A DNA stretch of 64,000 nt, taken from contig NMRB01000436.1 of NCBI GenBank assembly GCA_002633025.1, positions 103,082 through 167,081 of the forward strand, given 5' to 3'. Shown one piece after another: positions 12,101-20,400 of this stretch. Position numbers and translations under genes: made by a program. Under the pieces are notes generated by a model that did not search any database, had not been told where the DNA came from, and saw only the letters and a program-made list of their open reading frames with translations. Source of the stretch: Notospermus geniculatus. Its lineage: Eukaryota; Nemertea; Pilidiophora; Heteronemertea; Lineidae. Within the stretch, counting starts at the first letter, position 1, and every line of letters starts with the position of its first letter.

Positions 12101-15100
12101 NNNNNNNNNNNNNNNNNNNNNNNNNNNNNNNNNNNNNNNNNNNNNNNNNNNNNNNNNNNNNNNNNNNNNNNNNNNNNNNNNNNNNNNNNNNNNNNNNNNN
12201 NNNNNNNNTCTTCAACAGATGTCAACGCCCGTGACAGTAGGGGAATGAGAAACGCAAACGGTAACGAAGTGGCGGTCGAATGTCAGATTCTGGATGTCGA
12301 CGATCACCCTACCATATGCAAGGACTACAAATTTGAGGCCAATTTGAAGGAAAACACACCATTCGATACCAAAATACTCACGGTGGAATGTTCAGATGGC
12401 GACGATGTAGCGACCCATCCGATCACTTATAAAATCAAGGACGTCGGCATTGAGGCAGACGCGACAACAGCGGACCGATATTTCCATTTCGGAAAAAGCG
12501 GGACGTCACCCATCATGACAACCAAACAAAGACTCGATGTTGAGGGAGGGACTTTGGTGAGCGAAAGTTTTTACTTATCAACCACAGACTTCAAGCTAGA
12601 CTGGTCCCCTGTCGTAGTGCACTGCATTGACTACTACGACAGGCATCTTGAGACCCAACTCGGCATGTGATTGGTCAAGCAGAGGTCATCAACGGTCGCG
12701 CCATGAGATCATCATCTATTTTTAGAGACTCCCGCAACGTTACGAGTCTTTATTGCTCATTTGCATACGTGTGTCAGAATTCAGGCAAACATGGCAGACG
12801 CGGCCTGTCGTAGTAGTGGAGGAACGGAGCGGTACGACAGGGGACCAGTCTAAAGGCCTGTCCACACGATCCGATTTTCTTCCGATTATCATCCGATTTC
12901 CCATCCAACATTCGTCCGATTTCTCATCCTACAACGTTCAACAAGTCTGGACAACGTCCAACGTCATCCAACAAAAATCGGATCGTGTGGACGGACCTTA
13001 ACTTCAAGCGGTATCCGCTAATTTGTGTCGTCATGACTCACTCCGAGTCTCACAATTACCGATAAAACAGTATTCTCTGTACTCCAACTATACTGTGAAT
13101 GAAAGTTATTAAAGCCAACCTGATCACACGAGTCGACATCACTAAGTTTACTATGTTTCGCAAAATGTTCGGCGAAATGCTCTTGAAAATAAATAACCAG
13201 TCGGCCAGACTCACGCAAAGGAGCCGTGATTCTTGAAGGAAACTTTAATACAGTGTAGGCTAACCATGTTGGGCATGTACTCTTTCAGTTGAAATTTAAA
13301 GTGCTGGCAACGCAGGGGGCTGCCTTCTCGCAGATGTCTACAACCCTCACGATGGAAATACAAGTGATCGGTACCAATGACCATCCCCCAACAATGGACA
13401 AAGACTTCTACAACTTCTTCGTTGCGTTTGACGAAAAGGATGGTTTTGTAATAGGCAAGATATCGGCAAGTGATAAAGACCGACGTGAGTAATCAATATT
13501 TCACGTCCTCAGCAGTAGCTCCTCGCAGTCCTACATATACATATCTACTCTAAAGCTTGGAATCCACTGCTGATTTTCTGCATTGCGACTTGTTTTGCAA
13601 CCTGCTACCTCCGATTGAATACGATCGCAAGGAACTGATACCGGGCGCCGACCGACTGCCGGCCAGTTGCAAAGCAAGTCGCAACGCAAAATCAGCTTGA
13701 AAATCAATGGCGGATTCCTCGCTTTAGGAGGCCCTTTCCCACCTTTTCAAATGACTCTTCGGCAATAGCGTCAAACAAGTCAAACTTAGATGTCCGGACC
13801 CCAGATTCGGAGTCGGACTGGAGGTGTTATGAGACAACCCACAATGAAGTAATCCTCGACTGCAAATTTATACTTGTGGGCTACTGGCATCGACAACGAC
13901 ACCTTATTCACGAGCATCTAGCACTGCGTCCGTTCATACCGTTATATCCGATTCTGCCATCGCGCATGTTGGACCGCATGATGCGCAGTGTGGATTCTCA
14001 ATTAAGACAACCCTTTCTCCTTTCAGCTAATTCTACCATGAGTTACTTCTTAGTAGAGAAGGCAGAGGGCATCATGCTGGGCACCAGGTCAGGAAACGTC
14101 TACGTGGATTACACGAACATTGAAGCCGACAGTATCATTGACGACAAGACGCTGAAGAAGAACCACAAATACTGGATGAGTGCACGAGCAAAGGACAACC
14201 GCGAAGGACAAACATCATATTATTCCGAGTGAGTACTCCGGCGGATGTGAAAGTAATGGGAGTCTTAGAAATACATGTCCTAATCTACTATTGCAAAGTC
14301 ATAGGCCTATTCGAGTGGTCACGTCTCTGTAGCCGTATACCATCCCTCATCTTGAACACTAAAACGAGACTCAGATTCCTGGGGGACTACGGGGTCACAT
14401 CAGGTTGGTACTTAAAGCCCCCCGCACACGGTGGGCATCTTGCTGAGCAAAGTTCCACACGTAGCACTTTCCTCAGCAAGATTCGCCCCGTGTGCGGGCA
14501 AATTTTGTGCATTTTCCTGCGTCACGTCACGTCGCGCCCAATGTGTGAATACGAAGTGAGGATCGTTTTGAGAAGAGTTACATGTAGTAGCAAAAATGAT
14601 TTTCAAAGATGTCATTGAAAGGGTAAAGATTTGCAGCCTTTTGGAAAGTCGATCCGTTAGGTTAAGTACACAGTTCGGAAAAACGTCTATGTCTATAATA
14701 GCATCTATCTTATGTTCCTGTCTGTGTAAAAAGGGGTAGAAGAAAGGAACACGAGGGAGAAATGGTCACTAAACACTGATTCCTTCTCTCTATTTTTACT
14801 TACAGTCACGTGTACATTCGTGTAAACACGTACGAAAAGAAGAAAGTAATGATTAAGATAGAGGTCGCTGTCAGCATAGATGATTTTACAGCAGCACAGG
14901 TCACAGATTTCGAACAGAGTATATCCAACATTTGCAAGCCGTGCAAAGGTCTTTGTCCCGAGAAAACTTCCAAAGGATCCAAGTAAGTGGATGCTCCATT
15001 TGTACCATCTGTACGCGCAAGTGGTATTCACCTGAATTCCTGTTACGCCGTAAAATGATCATAATGGTTGCGATCGAAAAGGCAAAAACTGAAGATACGG

Positions 15101-17024
15101 CGACGCCGAAAGATGGACGTCATGATCACTGATCAGAAATTGAGAACTGTACGGCGGTCATGATGAAAGCACTTGTTGAAGAATGTCGTAGGCTATACAG
15201 AAGTTCGTCACCCACTGAAAATGGGGGGGGGGGGATGTTGATGTGCTCATCATGACATAAGTTGCTATCTTTTTTATATTCTTCAGCACTGTCATAACCT
15301 GTTTCGCACTGAAGGACGACAGGACCTACCAAAAGACCAACAAAGGCGAGAAAGCCGAGTACCTTCCCCAAAGCGAACTCATAGACTACCTTACCAGTGA
15401 GAAACTCGTGGCTGGTGATATCTATGGTTTCGGTGCTTACGATATTGTAGCTGTCACTCCGTACGANACATAAGTTGCTATCTTTTTTATATTCTTCAGC
15501 ACTGTCATAACCTGTTTCGCACTGAAGGACGACAGGACCTACCAAAAGACCAACAAAGGCGAGAAAGCCGAGTACCTTCCCCAAAGCGAACTCATAGACT
15601 ACCTTACCAGTGAGAAACTCGTGGCTGGTGATATCTATGGTTTCGGTGCTTACGATATTGTAGCTGTCACTCCCTACGACCAGGGCCCGGATTTGCTCCC
15701 TCTCTGGATTTGTCTAGGAATCCTTCTCTTCATTGGCCTCATATGTGCTCTCGCTTTTGGCATCAAGGCCTGTATTTCGCATGGGTTGTGCAAGAAGAAG
15801 CCGTCAGAACCAATGTAAGTAAAATTATCAGTACGATTGACTCAATGAATGACAAAGAACCAAAGCTAGACTGAGGCACTCAGACTCTGTAATACGCATG
15901 CGCAAACTGCGCAACATTACCGAGACTGAGACCAACCTCAAAAATTTTTGTTACGAGAGTACCGAAATCCTGGTATCGATGTTGATTGGTCGATTTTGAA
16001 TCCAGATGTTTACAGCCATGCTGATTGGCCATTTTGGGGATCACGTGATTGCAAAATTCCGGCGCTCTATTTAACGAGCAGAAGACAGGTAGATCGAGGG
16101 TCTGGCTGAGCGAGACAAAACCAAAGCCAACAGCGTGTTCTCTGAAGTTCTTTCACTCTCCATGGGAGAGTTAATGGGGGCTTTATTATTCTTTAGGTCC
16201 TAAAATTATAGGGCTTTTAGGAAAAGTACCGGTACGAAGGTTCACAAAGAATATCCCGGTTTTATTGAGATCAGTGGTTCTCGGAGGACTACTGACCTTT
16301 TCGATTGGTACGGATGCTGCCACCATTGGTTCGCTGGAATGGCCAGCTTCAAAGTGGACTTTAGCGCACCAAAAAGGGACTGTTGATGTTCCTGATAATA
16401 GACGCCCATATCAGCAATAGGCCTACACCAGGGCCGACCGAATCGAAACTCCGATAGCACTACCATGGCCTAGAGAAACTCCGTAATGGTAAAATGCATT
16501 GCATACCTCTCTGTTAGGCACTGTTAGTGCTACCGGAGTTTCGATTCGGTCGGCCCTGCAGTGTTATGAGACTCCTGATAACAATTCAAGAAGCACCATT
16601 TGGAAATGTCAGGGGCGACCGCCACGAAACTACGATAGCACTAACAGGGCCTAACAGAGAAATTCTGTAATGGTAAAAGCCATTGCATACCTCTCTGTTA
16701 GGCACTGTTAGCGCTATCGGAGGCCCGCCCAGGACTCTAGCTGTACACATAAGTGTGCTTTTACTTCAATCTTTCATATAAGTTCAACAACGAAAAAATC
16801 TTGTACAATATGGAATGTACACTTATGTTCTTAATTGCTAAATACAATATACACTTACATGTATGTTCGTAATTGCTTTAAGATGCACTGAACTAACTAA
16901 CAGAAGCCTACTTTTCAGGGCACCCACACCAGTCAAGAAGCTTCATCCGAAGAGTTTCGATGTGGACACATTCAATTTCAACTACGCTGAACACAACTCA
17001 GGCCCTCTGAAATTCAACGATTGA
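137..17024 (+). CDS. Gene A: type 1 short cadherin, 5' end missing
   Basis: A cell-surface cadherin-family protein. Nine exons are visible, matching exons 4-12 of genes C and E: 137-284, 7549-7784, 10455-10707, 12219-12556, 13289-13484, 14027-14228, 14806-14982, 15500-15814 and 16919-17024 (stop TGA 17022-17024). All junctions are AG/GT and the phases agree. Cadherin signatures are DPDGS, VIDVNERPGF, IDREEP, LDVDDHPT and TNDHPP, in order. Then come a cysteine cluster (CKPCKGLCPE), a membrane-adjacent domain, a transmembrane helix starting at LLPLWICLGILLFIGLICAL and a tail with KKLHP and VDTFNFNYAEHN. Exons 1-3 lie left of the window. The N gap at 11626-12208 falls in an intron. Part of exon 11 is also present at 15287-15466 because a contig overlap was duplicated, and the second copy is the usable one. 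The introns are heavily invaded by MITEs. The exons I could read are open. Cadherin membership is firm from the motifs; adhesion function is inferred. Confidence 0.85.
486..1555. mobile_element. AT-rich foldback element
   Basis: The left end TATGGCAAGCCAAACGTTGC recurs in inverted form at about 1058-1082 and again, slightly diverged, at about 1524-1555. This gives an inner 0.6-kb and an outer 1.07-kb inverted-repeat structure. The inside consists of short palindromic AT-rich repeats. No transposase reading frame is visible, so it is non-autonomous. The insertion is absent from the sister introns. Confidence 0.65.
540..1030. repeat. Array of TTCATGAA palindromes
   Basis: Words such as ATTCATTCATGAATG and TTGTTCATGAA recur more than twenty times over about 490 bases, separated by A- or T-runs. 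The core TTCATGAA is its own reverse complement, so the array can fold at many registers. It forms the centre of the surrounding foldback element. Confidence 0.75.
2280..2719. mobile_element. Nested hAT-like MITE with 7-bp target duplication
   Basis: The ends are CAGGAGGTAATAG and an inverted CTATTATTACCTCCTG. The inverted repeats extend for about 100 bases each with few mismatches (shared core CAGTTTTCCGACTCCGACTC). The direct repeat GTCCGGG flanks the element at 2273-2279 and 2720-2726. The intact host sequence CCGGGTGATT can be read from the opposite arm of the host element near 3545. CAGG ends suggest a hAT-type element, although 8 bp is the usual hAT duplication. Confidence 0.75.
3085..3530. 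repeat. Short and long tandem subrepeats in the composite element
   Basis: At 3085-3205 the unit AAAGGTACTAGGTAA recurs with small variations. At 3205-3530 a unit of about 125 bases (CCACAGGCAGAGATATTTCA ... CATAATCGAAATGGGCATCA ... GGTGATATCATGCCTCTA) is repeated roughly two and a half times. The same units appear at 11050-11460 in the related copy. Confidence 0.7.
3755..4507. mobile_element. Harbinger-like MITE, left member of an opposed pair
   Basis: It begins GGCCCGTATGCACCAGAG and ends TGGTGCATACGGGCC, with TAA on both sides as a possible 3-bp target duplication. Internal repeats of GTGCATACCAG occur. It is nearly the reverse complement of the element at 4538-5249. A 30-base spacer of host sequence separates the two. 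That spacer (GGGTAGAACTTGTTTCTG) matches the inverted host arm near 2045-2072, which shows that the two are separate insertions. Confidence 0.75.
4538..5249. mobile_element. Harbinger-like MITE, right member of an opposed pair
   Basis: The ends are GGCCCGTATGCACCAAAA and CTCTGGTGCATACGGGCC, flanked by CTA/TAG. The internal sequence is the reverse complement of 3755-4507 with scattered differences and a slightly shorter length. Together the two make a palindrome of about 1.5 kb. Confidence 0.75.
5379..6222. mobile_element. TIR element, GGGCCGACCGAATCG family (long member)
   Basis: The ends are GGGCCGACCGAATCGAAACT and its inverse, AGTTTCGATTCGGTCGGCCC. The inside has further GATAG/CTATC inverted blocks and no convincing reading frame. 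Short members of the same family lie at 16431-16556, 16614-16730 and 31672-31800. Confidence 0.75.
6345..6375. repeat. Short perfect hairpin
   Basis: ATGGTTCCCGATC is followed by a 5-base loop and its exact reverse complement. The word GGTTCCCGAT also occurs in the composite elements at about 3009 and 10972, so this is probably a fragment of that family. Confidence 0.6.
6580..6626. repeat. Short hairpin of 47 bases
   Basis: CCCTGCATTCAGAGACTTT pairs with AAAGTCTCTCTGAATGCAGG around a short loop, with one small bulge. It may be a minimal MITE. No matching empty site is available, because it lies inside other inserted sequence. Confidence 0.6.
6784..6845 (-). pseudogene. Degenerate tRNA-like sequence (Gln-CUG-like)
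   Basis: On the minus strand an A-box-like TGGCGCATCGGTAGAGC is followed by a CTCTGAA anticodon-loop-like word and a B-box GGTTCGACC. The D arm pairs. The anticodon and T arms have mismatches and the acceptor stem does not close. This is a tRNA-derived SINE head or a pseudogene rather than a working tRNA. Confidence 0.55.
7980..8054. mobile_element. Very short TIR MITE
   Basis: GGGCCAGAGAAAGTGTCCCT pairs with the inverted GTACACTTTCTCTGGCCC at the other end of a 75-base interval. It lies in intron 5 of gene A and is not seen in the sister introns. Confidence 0.6.
8514..8810. mobile_element. Nested element inside the foldback
   Basis: AAAGAAACGAGCAAATCCAA at the left is mirrored near 8787-8805, with further pairing (TGTGATATTCAT / ATGAATATCACA). 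It contains the hammerhead-like motif at 8701. Confidence 0.6.
8701..8735 (+). ncRNA. Hammerhead-ribozyme-like core (candidate)
   Basis: CTGATGA is followed by a stem-capable stretch (GGC..GCA loop TGC.GCC, with small bulges) and then CGAAAACGTTTGTA. CUGANGA-stem-GAAA is the conserved hammerhead core, and AAACGTTT is a short palindrome of the kind that can serve as a minimal stem III in retroelement-borne hammerheads. Only the core match is visible. Self-cleavage is inference. Confidence 0.3.
9250..9910. mobile_element. Harbinger-like MITE in intron 5 of gene A
   Basis: The ends are GGGCCGTATGCACGGGTC and GACCCGTGAATACGGCCC, with AGA on both sides. Further pairing extends inward (AAAGTGTAGTC / ACTTTAGGCTAAAGT). 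Genes C and E read AGTAGACAGACTGTAGTCGA here without it. No transposase is visible. Confidence 0.75.
9936..10071. mobile_element. Short TIR MITE in intron 5 of gene A
   Basis: AAGCTACGTTTAGCTGACAC pairs with GTGTGGTAAACGCAGCTT, and GCGGAATGCGG pairs with CCGCATTCCG. It is absent from the same site in C and E. Confidence 0.7.
10128..10351. mobile_element. TIR MITE in intron 5 of gene A
   Basis: TGCCCGTATCACACTGTCCC is mirrored by GGGACAGTGTGACACGGGCA, with further arm pairing (CACCCGATGGCCACACGA). The centre carries a minus-strand CCTGAAGAAGACC...GCGAAAA word shared with elements near 59950, 61010 and 61990. It is absent from C and E. Confidence 0.75.
10940..11625. mobile_element. Second copy of the composite inverted-repeat element, cut by the gap
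   Basis: From GATGACATTGTAAATGTCG onward this matches 2988-3715 closely, including the AAAGGTACT repeats, the roughly 125-base subrepeats and the block ending at the GATATC before the Ns. It is inserted in intron 6 of gene A. The other arm should lie in the unsequenced gap. Confidence 0.75.
11626..12208. other. Assembly gap (583 N)
   Basis: The run of Ns begins inside the composite repeat and ends 10 bases before exon 7 of gene A. The reading frames reported across it are meaningless. An inverted repeat is a plausible reason why the region did not assemble. Confidence 0.95.
12597..13000. mobile_element. Two adjacent TIR MITEs in intron 7 of gene A
   Basis: Element one (about 12598-12851) has ends AGACTGGTCCCCTGTCGTAG and CGACAGGGGACCAGTCT. 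Element two (about 12852-13000) has ends TAAAGGCCTGTCCACACGAT and ATCGTGTGGACGGACCTTA. The pair is bracketed by the 9-base direct repeat ACTTCAAGC (12588-12596 and 13001-13009). Gene E has a single ACTTCAAG here and no insert. Confidence 0.75.
13551..13726. mobile_element. MITE of the AAAGC-GGAATCCACTG family, intron 8 of gene A
   Basis: The ends are TAAAGCTTGGAATCCACTGC and GGATTCCTCGCTTTA, with inner inverted words GCATTGCGACTTG / CAAGTCGCAACGC. C and E read CTACTCTTAGGAGGCCC without the insert. Related copies lie at 28465-28697, 53934-54552 and 61140-61270. Confidence 0.75.
14413..14498. mobile_element. Small TIR MITE in intron 9 of gene A
   Basis: AAGCCCCCCGCACACGG and CATCTTGCTGAGCAAAG are mirrored by CCTCAGCAAGATTCG and CCCGTGTGCGGG. 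It belongs with the CCGCACACGGG elements at 50041-50184 and 50339-50554. It is absent from C. Confidence 0.6.
15255..15679. other. Duplicated contig overlap around a single N
   Basis: Bases 15255-15466 are repeated at 15468-15679 with a constant offset of 213, and a lone N at 15467 separates them. The copy includes the splice acceptor and first part of exon 11 of gene A. This pattern is expected when two overlapping contigs are joined without merging. Confidence 0.9.
16431..16556. mobile_element. Short MITE, GGGCCGACCGAATCG family
   Basis: The ends are GGGCCGACCGAATCGAAACT and AGTTTCGATTCGGTCGGCCC. It lies in intron 11 of gene A, and the orthologous insertion is present in gene C at 31672-31800. 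It therefore pre-dates the A-C duplication. Confidence 0.8.
16614..16730. mobile_element. MITE specific to gene A, with empty site in gene C
   Basis: A diverged member of the same family (GGCGACCGCCACGAAACT at the left, CGGAGGCCCGCCC at the right). AGG flanks both sides. Gene C reads AAATGTCAGGACTCTAGCTG without interruption. The element inserted after A and C separated, or was cleanly lost from C. Confidence 0.8.
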
Positions 17025-17434
17025 CTTCCTCAGACAAGGAATGGCTACTTTGTGAACATTACAGCACTATAACAGTGTATCGGATGAAGCAGACACAAGC
17101 TGGGTGACACTCTGGGATGATTTCATTGACAATTTATGTGTATATAAGTAATCTGTGATAGCTTGAAATCATACGTATCGGTACCCCCATTCTTCTGTAC
17201 AAAGCTCAGTTCTTAATCTTGGGTCCAATGACAAAGTCAGTTCCACTCAGTTTGAACACCTCAAATTCCACTAGGGGGCAATTTCCTCGGGGCTCCCGTC
17301 CTGATATTAATACTTTCGACCAAACTAACATCTCTGCCAGATTTTGGTGCTTTTATCAAAAACGATGGTCCGCATAACCTCCCTATGCTAAACGTCGCTG
17401 ACTCCCGCACAGACTCGACGATGGACGAATCAAA
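17025..17434 (+). other. 3' flank of gene A
   Basis: The 3' untranslated and flanking sequence of gene A matches the gene C flank at 32151-32585 closely. No AATAAA is visible. Part of it (CTTCTGTACAAAGCTCAGTT) resembles the TIR elements upstream of genes C and E. Confidence 0.6.
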
Positions 17435-20400
17435 ATGCAAGTGACAAGACAAGATACAGAACACGGACTAGTTACTGCCAACGAGACACCATTTTTTCTG
17501 TTCTTATCTCTTTGTTTCACAAGTGCTTCTGTTGGCCGCGGCAGCTCCAAAAACGAAGGATTGAAATTGAAGAGGGTCCATGTGAAGGTAATTGACGTGA
17601 ATGAAGCGCCCGAGTTTCTGACGGCTGAGCTGAAGACAACCTGCGAAGTGGCTGAAAATACGGTAGGTTTCTTCTGAGGTTAGCTTGAAAATTTAGTCTT
17701 CTTGTCATGGAACTATCACAGAAGGTTACAGAGCACAAGTAGGTCTGTATGTAAAGACCTCAGAAGGGGCTTTGTTGAAGGGAAGAACATGAACCATCAG
17801 TTTTTGAAAGCAAGCGGCAGGACGTTCAGGAGTGCCAAGATAAATTGAAGCAAGGATCGGAATTTCATCGCTCACCTTTCCGCAAAATACTCTCTACTGG
17901 TAAAGGAAAGCCTAACTAATCCAACCAGTTATGTTATTGCAGCCGATTGGGACAACCGTGTCTACTGGCATATATCCATTCAGAGCTTACGACAAGGACA
18001 AATATCCCGGGCCTGACTGTCCAGGCCTCTACCCAGACTCCGTCCGGTACTTCGTGGAGGGCAAGTTTAGCGATCACTTCAAGGTGGGCACTGTCAACTT
18101 GACGACCATCTCTGGCGCGCTGCAGCAGGACGGATACCTTGTAGTCGACAAAGCCATTGACCGAGAAGATCCTCACGATCCTAAAGTCGGAAATTTCCAG
18201 CTTTGTAAGTCATATCTCACGTCTCAGAAAATATTCTGCCATCATGATCATAAAAAAGAAAACAGAGTGGACTTTCCCTCCAAGTGGGAGTCAGAACATC
18301 TTCGGCTCCGGAACTACGATTCAGTATGAGTTCTTCTCTAGCAGAGATGTTATGCATGAGGTGTTATGCTTCTAAGCGTTAAAAAGATATGCTTTGGCCA
18401 TTTTTTTTCAGATATCAATGCCAGAGACACCCGTGGTATACGACAGATCCAAGCACAAACAGTGATAGTCAACTGTAAAATATTAGACGTGGACGACCAC
18501 CCAACGTTTTGCCGCGATTACGACTACGAAATAGCTCTAAAGGAAAACATTCCTGTGGATACCTCCGTTGTGGCCTTTACGTGTACAGATGAAGACGACC
18601 TGGTGGCAAATCCGATCACTTTCACAATTAAAGATGTTGGGTTTGACCCCAACGCCACACTGGCGGGTCAATATTTCCATTTTGGGGACAGCGGGACGTC
18701 GAACGTCATGAAGACGAAACAGCAGCTCAATCTGGAGGGAGGCACGGTGGTAGGTGTCTTTCAAAGTTGTTACTACATCCTATTCATGGTTTCAATAACA
18801 GATGAGAAGGTAGTAAAGACGATTTGCCTGGCCACAGAGGGAGAATGCCTCGTCATGTCAGGTCTTTGCTTCTTTTCAGTTACATTTTAAGGTGCTTGTC
18901 ACACAAGGGGCAGCTTTTTCACAAATGACAACGACACTTACAATGGAGATAACAGTCGTTGGGCAGAACGATCACCAGCCGGTCATGTCGACGAATTTCT
19001 TTAACTTCTTCGTCGCCTACGACGTAAAGAACCATTTCATGATTGGTAAAATATCAGCAACAGATGCAGATAGACGTAAGTGCGACGGAAAAAGTCATGA
19101 TGGGTTGTTATATCGTGTGGCAAACTGGTAGCCAAGCAAGTAAGAGGTGGGGGTGGATCGATTCCGTATGGGGTCAACTGTGGTCACACTGTTCGGAAAA
19201 ATTGTTCGGCCACACTGTTCGGAAAATGGAAATGGTTTGGGGGTACCAATGTTAGGTTATCAAGGAAAATGGAAATGTAATGGGAGGGAGAACAATGACG
19301 GAAAATGGAAATGCAATAGAAACACCAATACTAGATCATCAAGGAAAATGGAAATGCACTGGATGCATCAAAGCACGTTCCATTTTAAAACTTTGTTTCC
19401 TTTGTAGCTGCGACAGAATTGAGTTACTTCTTGCTGGTGAAAGCTGAAGGAATAATGCTGGGTACAAAATCTGGGAAGGTGTACACCGATTATACAAATA
19501 CTGAAGACGACAAGCTCAAGAAGAACTCGATGTATTGGATGAGTGCTAGGGCTAAGGACAACGGATCCCCATCCTACTATTCGAAGTAAAGTGATTTGAT
19601 ACTTAGCAAAGGATGTCAGTTTGCTCTAGTGGGAATATACTCATATTTCAGGCCGGGTGCTTTCTTTATAACAACTACCCATTACGTCATGCACTGTGGT
19701 GATTTTTTTGCAGCAGTGCCTGGTATTTGCATACAACTACATGTAACAGGTCGAATGTATATGACCACGGACCTGTATACAGGTCCGTGATATGACGAAA
19801 AAGTTATAGGCTAACAGTCGTTTGTCTCTATACATCCTGGGGATGTTTTTCTTCCCATGCCTGAGGTTTTTAATCTTGTTCTATTTTATCTCAGGAGTGC
19901 AAGCGCCCAATTAGGGCATTATAGCTACTCATCAAACAATACTGGACGATATTAATGACGATATTAATGTCGATATTAATCTAGTTCTACCCTGATGTCA
20001 TCCATTTGTCTTCTTCAGTCACGCATACATCCGGGTCAACACGTACGACAAGGAAGAAGTGATGATAAATATTGAAGTTGCGCTGGAGTATAAAGACTTT
20101 ACGGATGAGAAGGTAGCGGATTTTGAGAAAAGCATTTCGAACATCTGCCAACCGTGTAGAGGCTTCTGCCCAGAGAAGAATTCGGAGGGCTCGAAGTAAG
20201 TATTAAAGTACTAAAATAAGTATTAAAGTACTAAAATAGCGGCCGCCATTTTTTCGGGATTTAGCCGAATTTTCGAACTTTTTCAAATATATTTCGAATA
20301 TATTTTATTCGCTGCTTACTTGCTAAAATAACTTTATAAAGTTCGGAGTGGCTTACCGTATGACCTTTCTTTTTTGAAAGCCTCTGACAGTGGAAAATCC

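Noticed and set aside
11563-12670. Long open frames of 200-350 codons across the N run
   Set aside because: They consist of unknown residues. Only the exon at 12219-12556 is supported.
15126-15584. Minus-strand frame of 152 codons containing a repeated hydrophobic segment
   Set aside because: It is the antisense of gene A exon 11, and the repeat comes from the duplicated contig overlap around the N at 15467.
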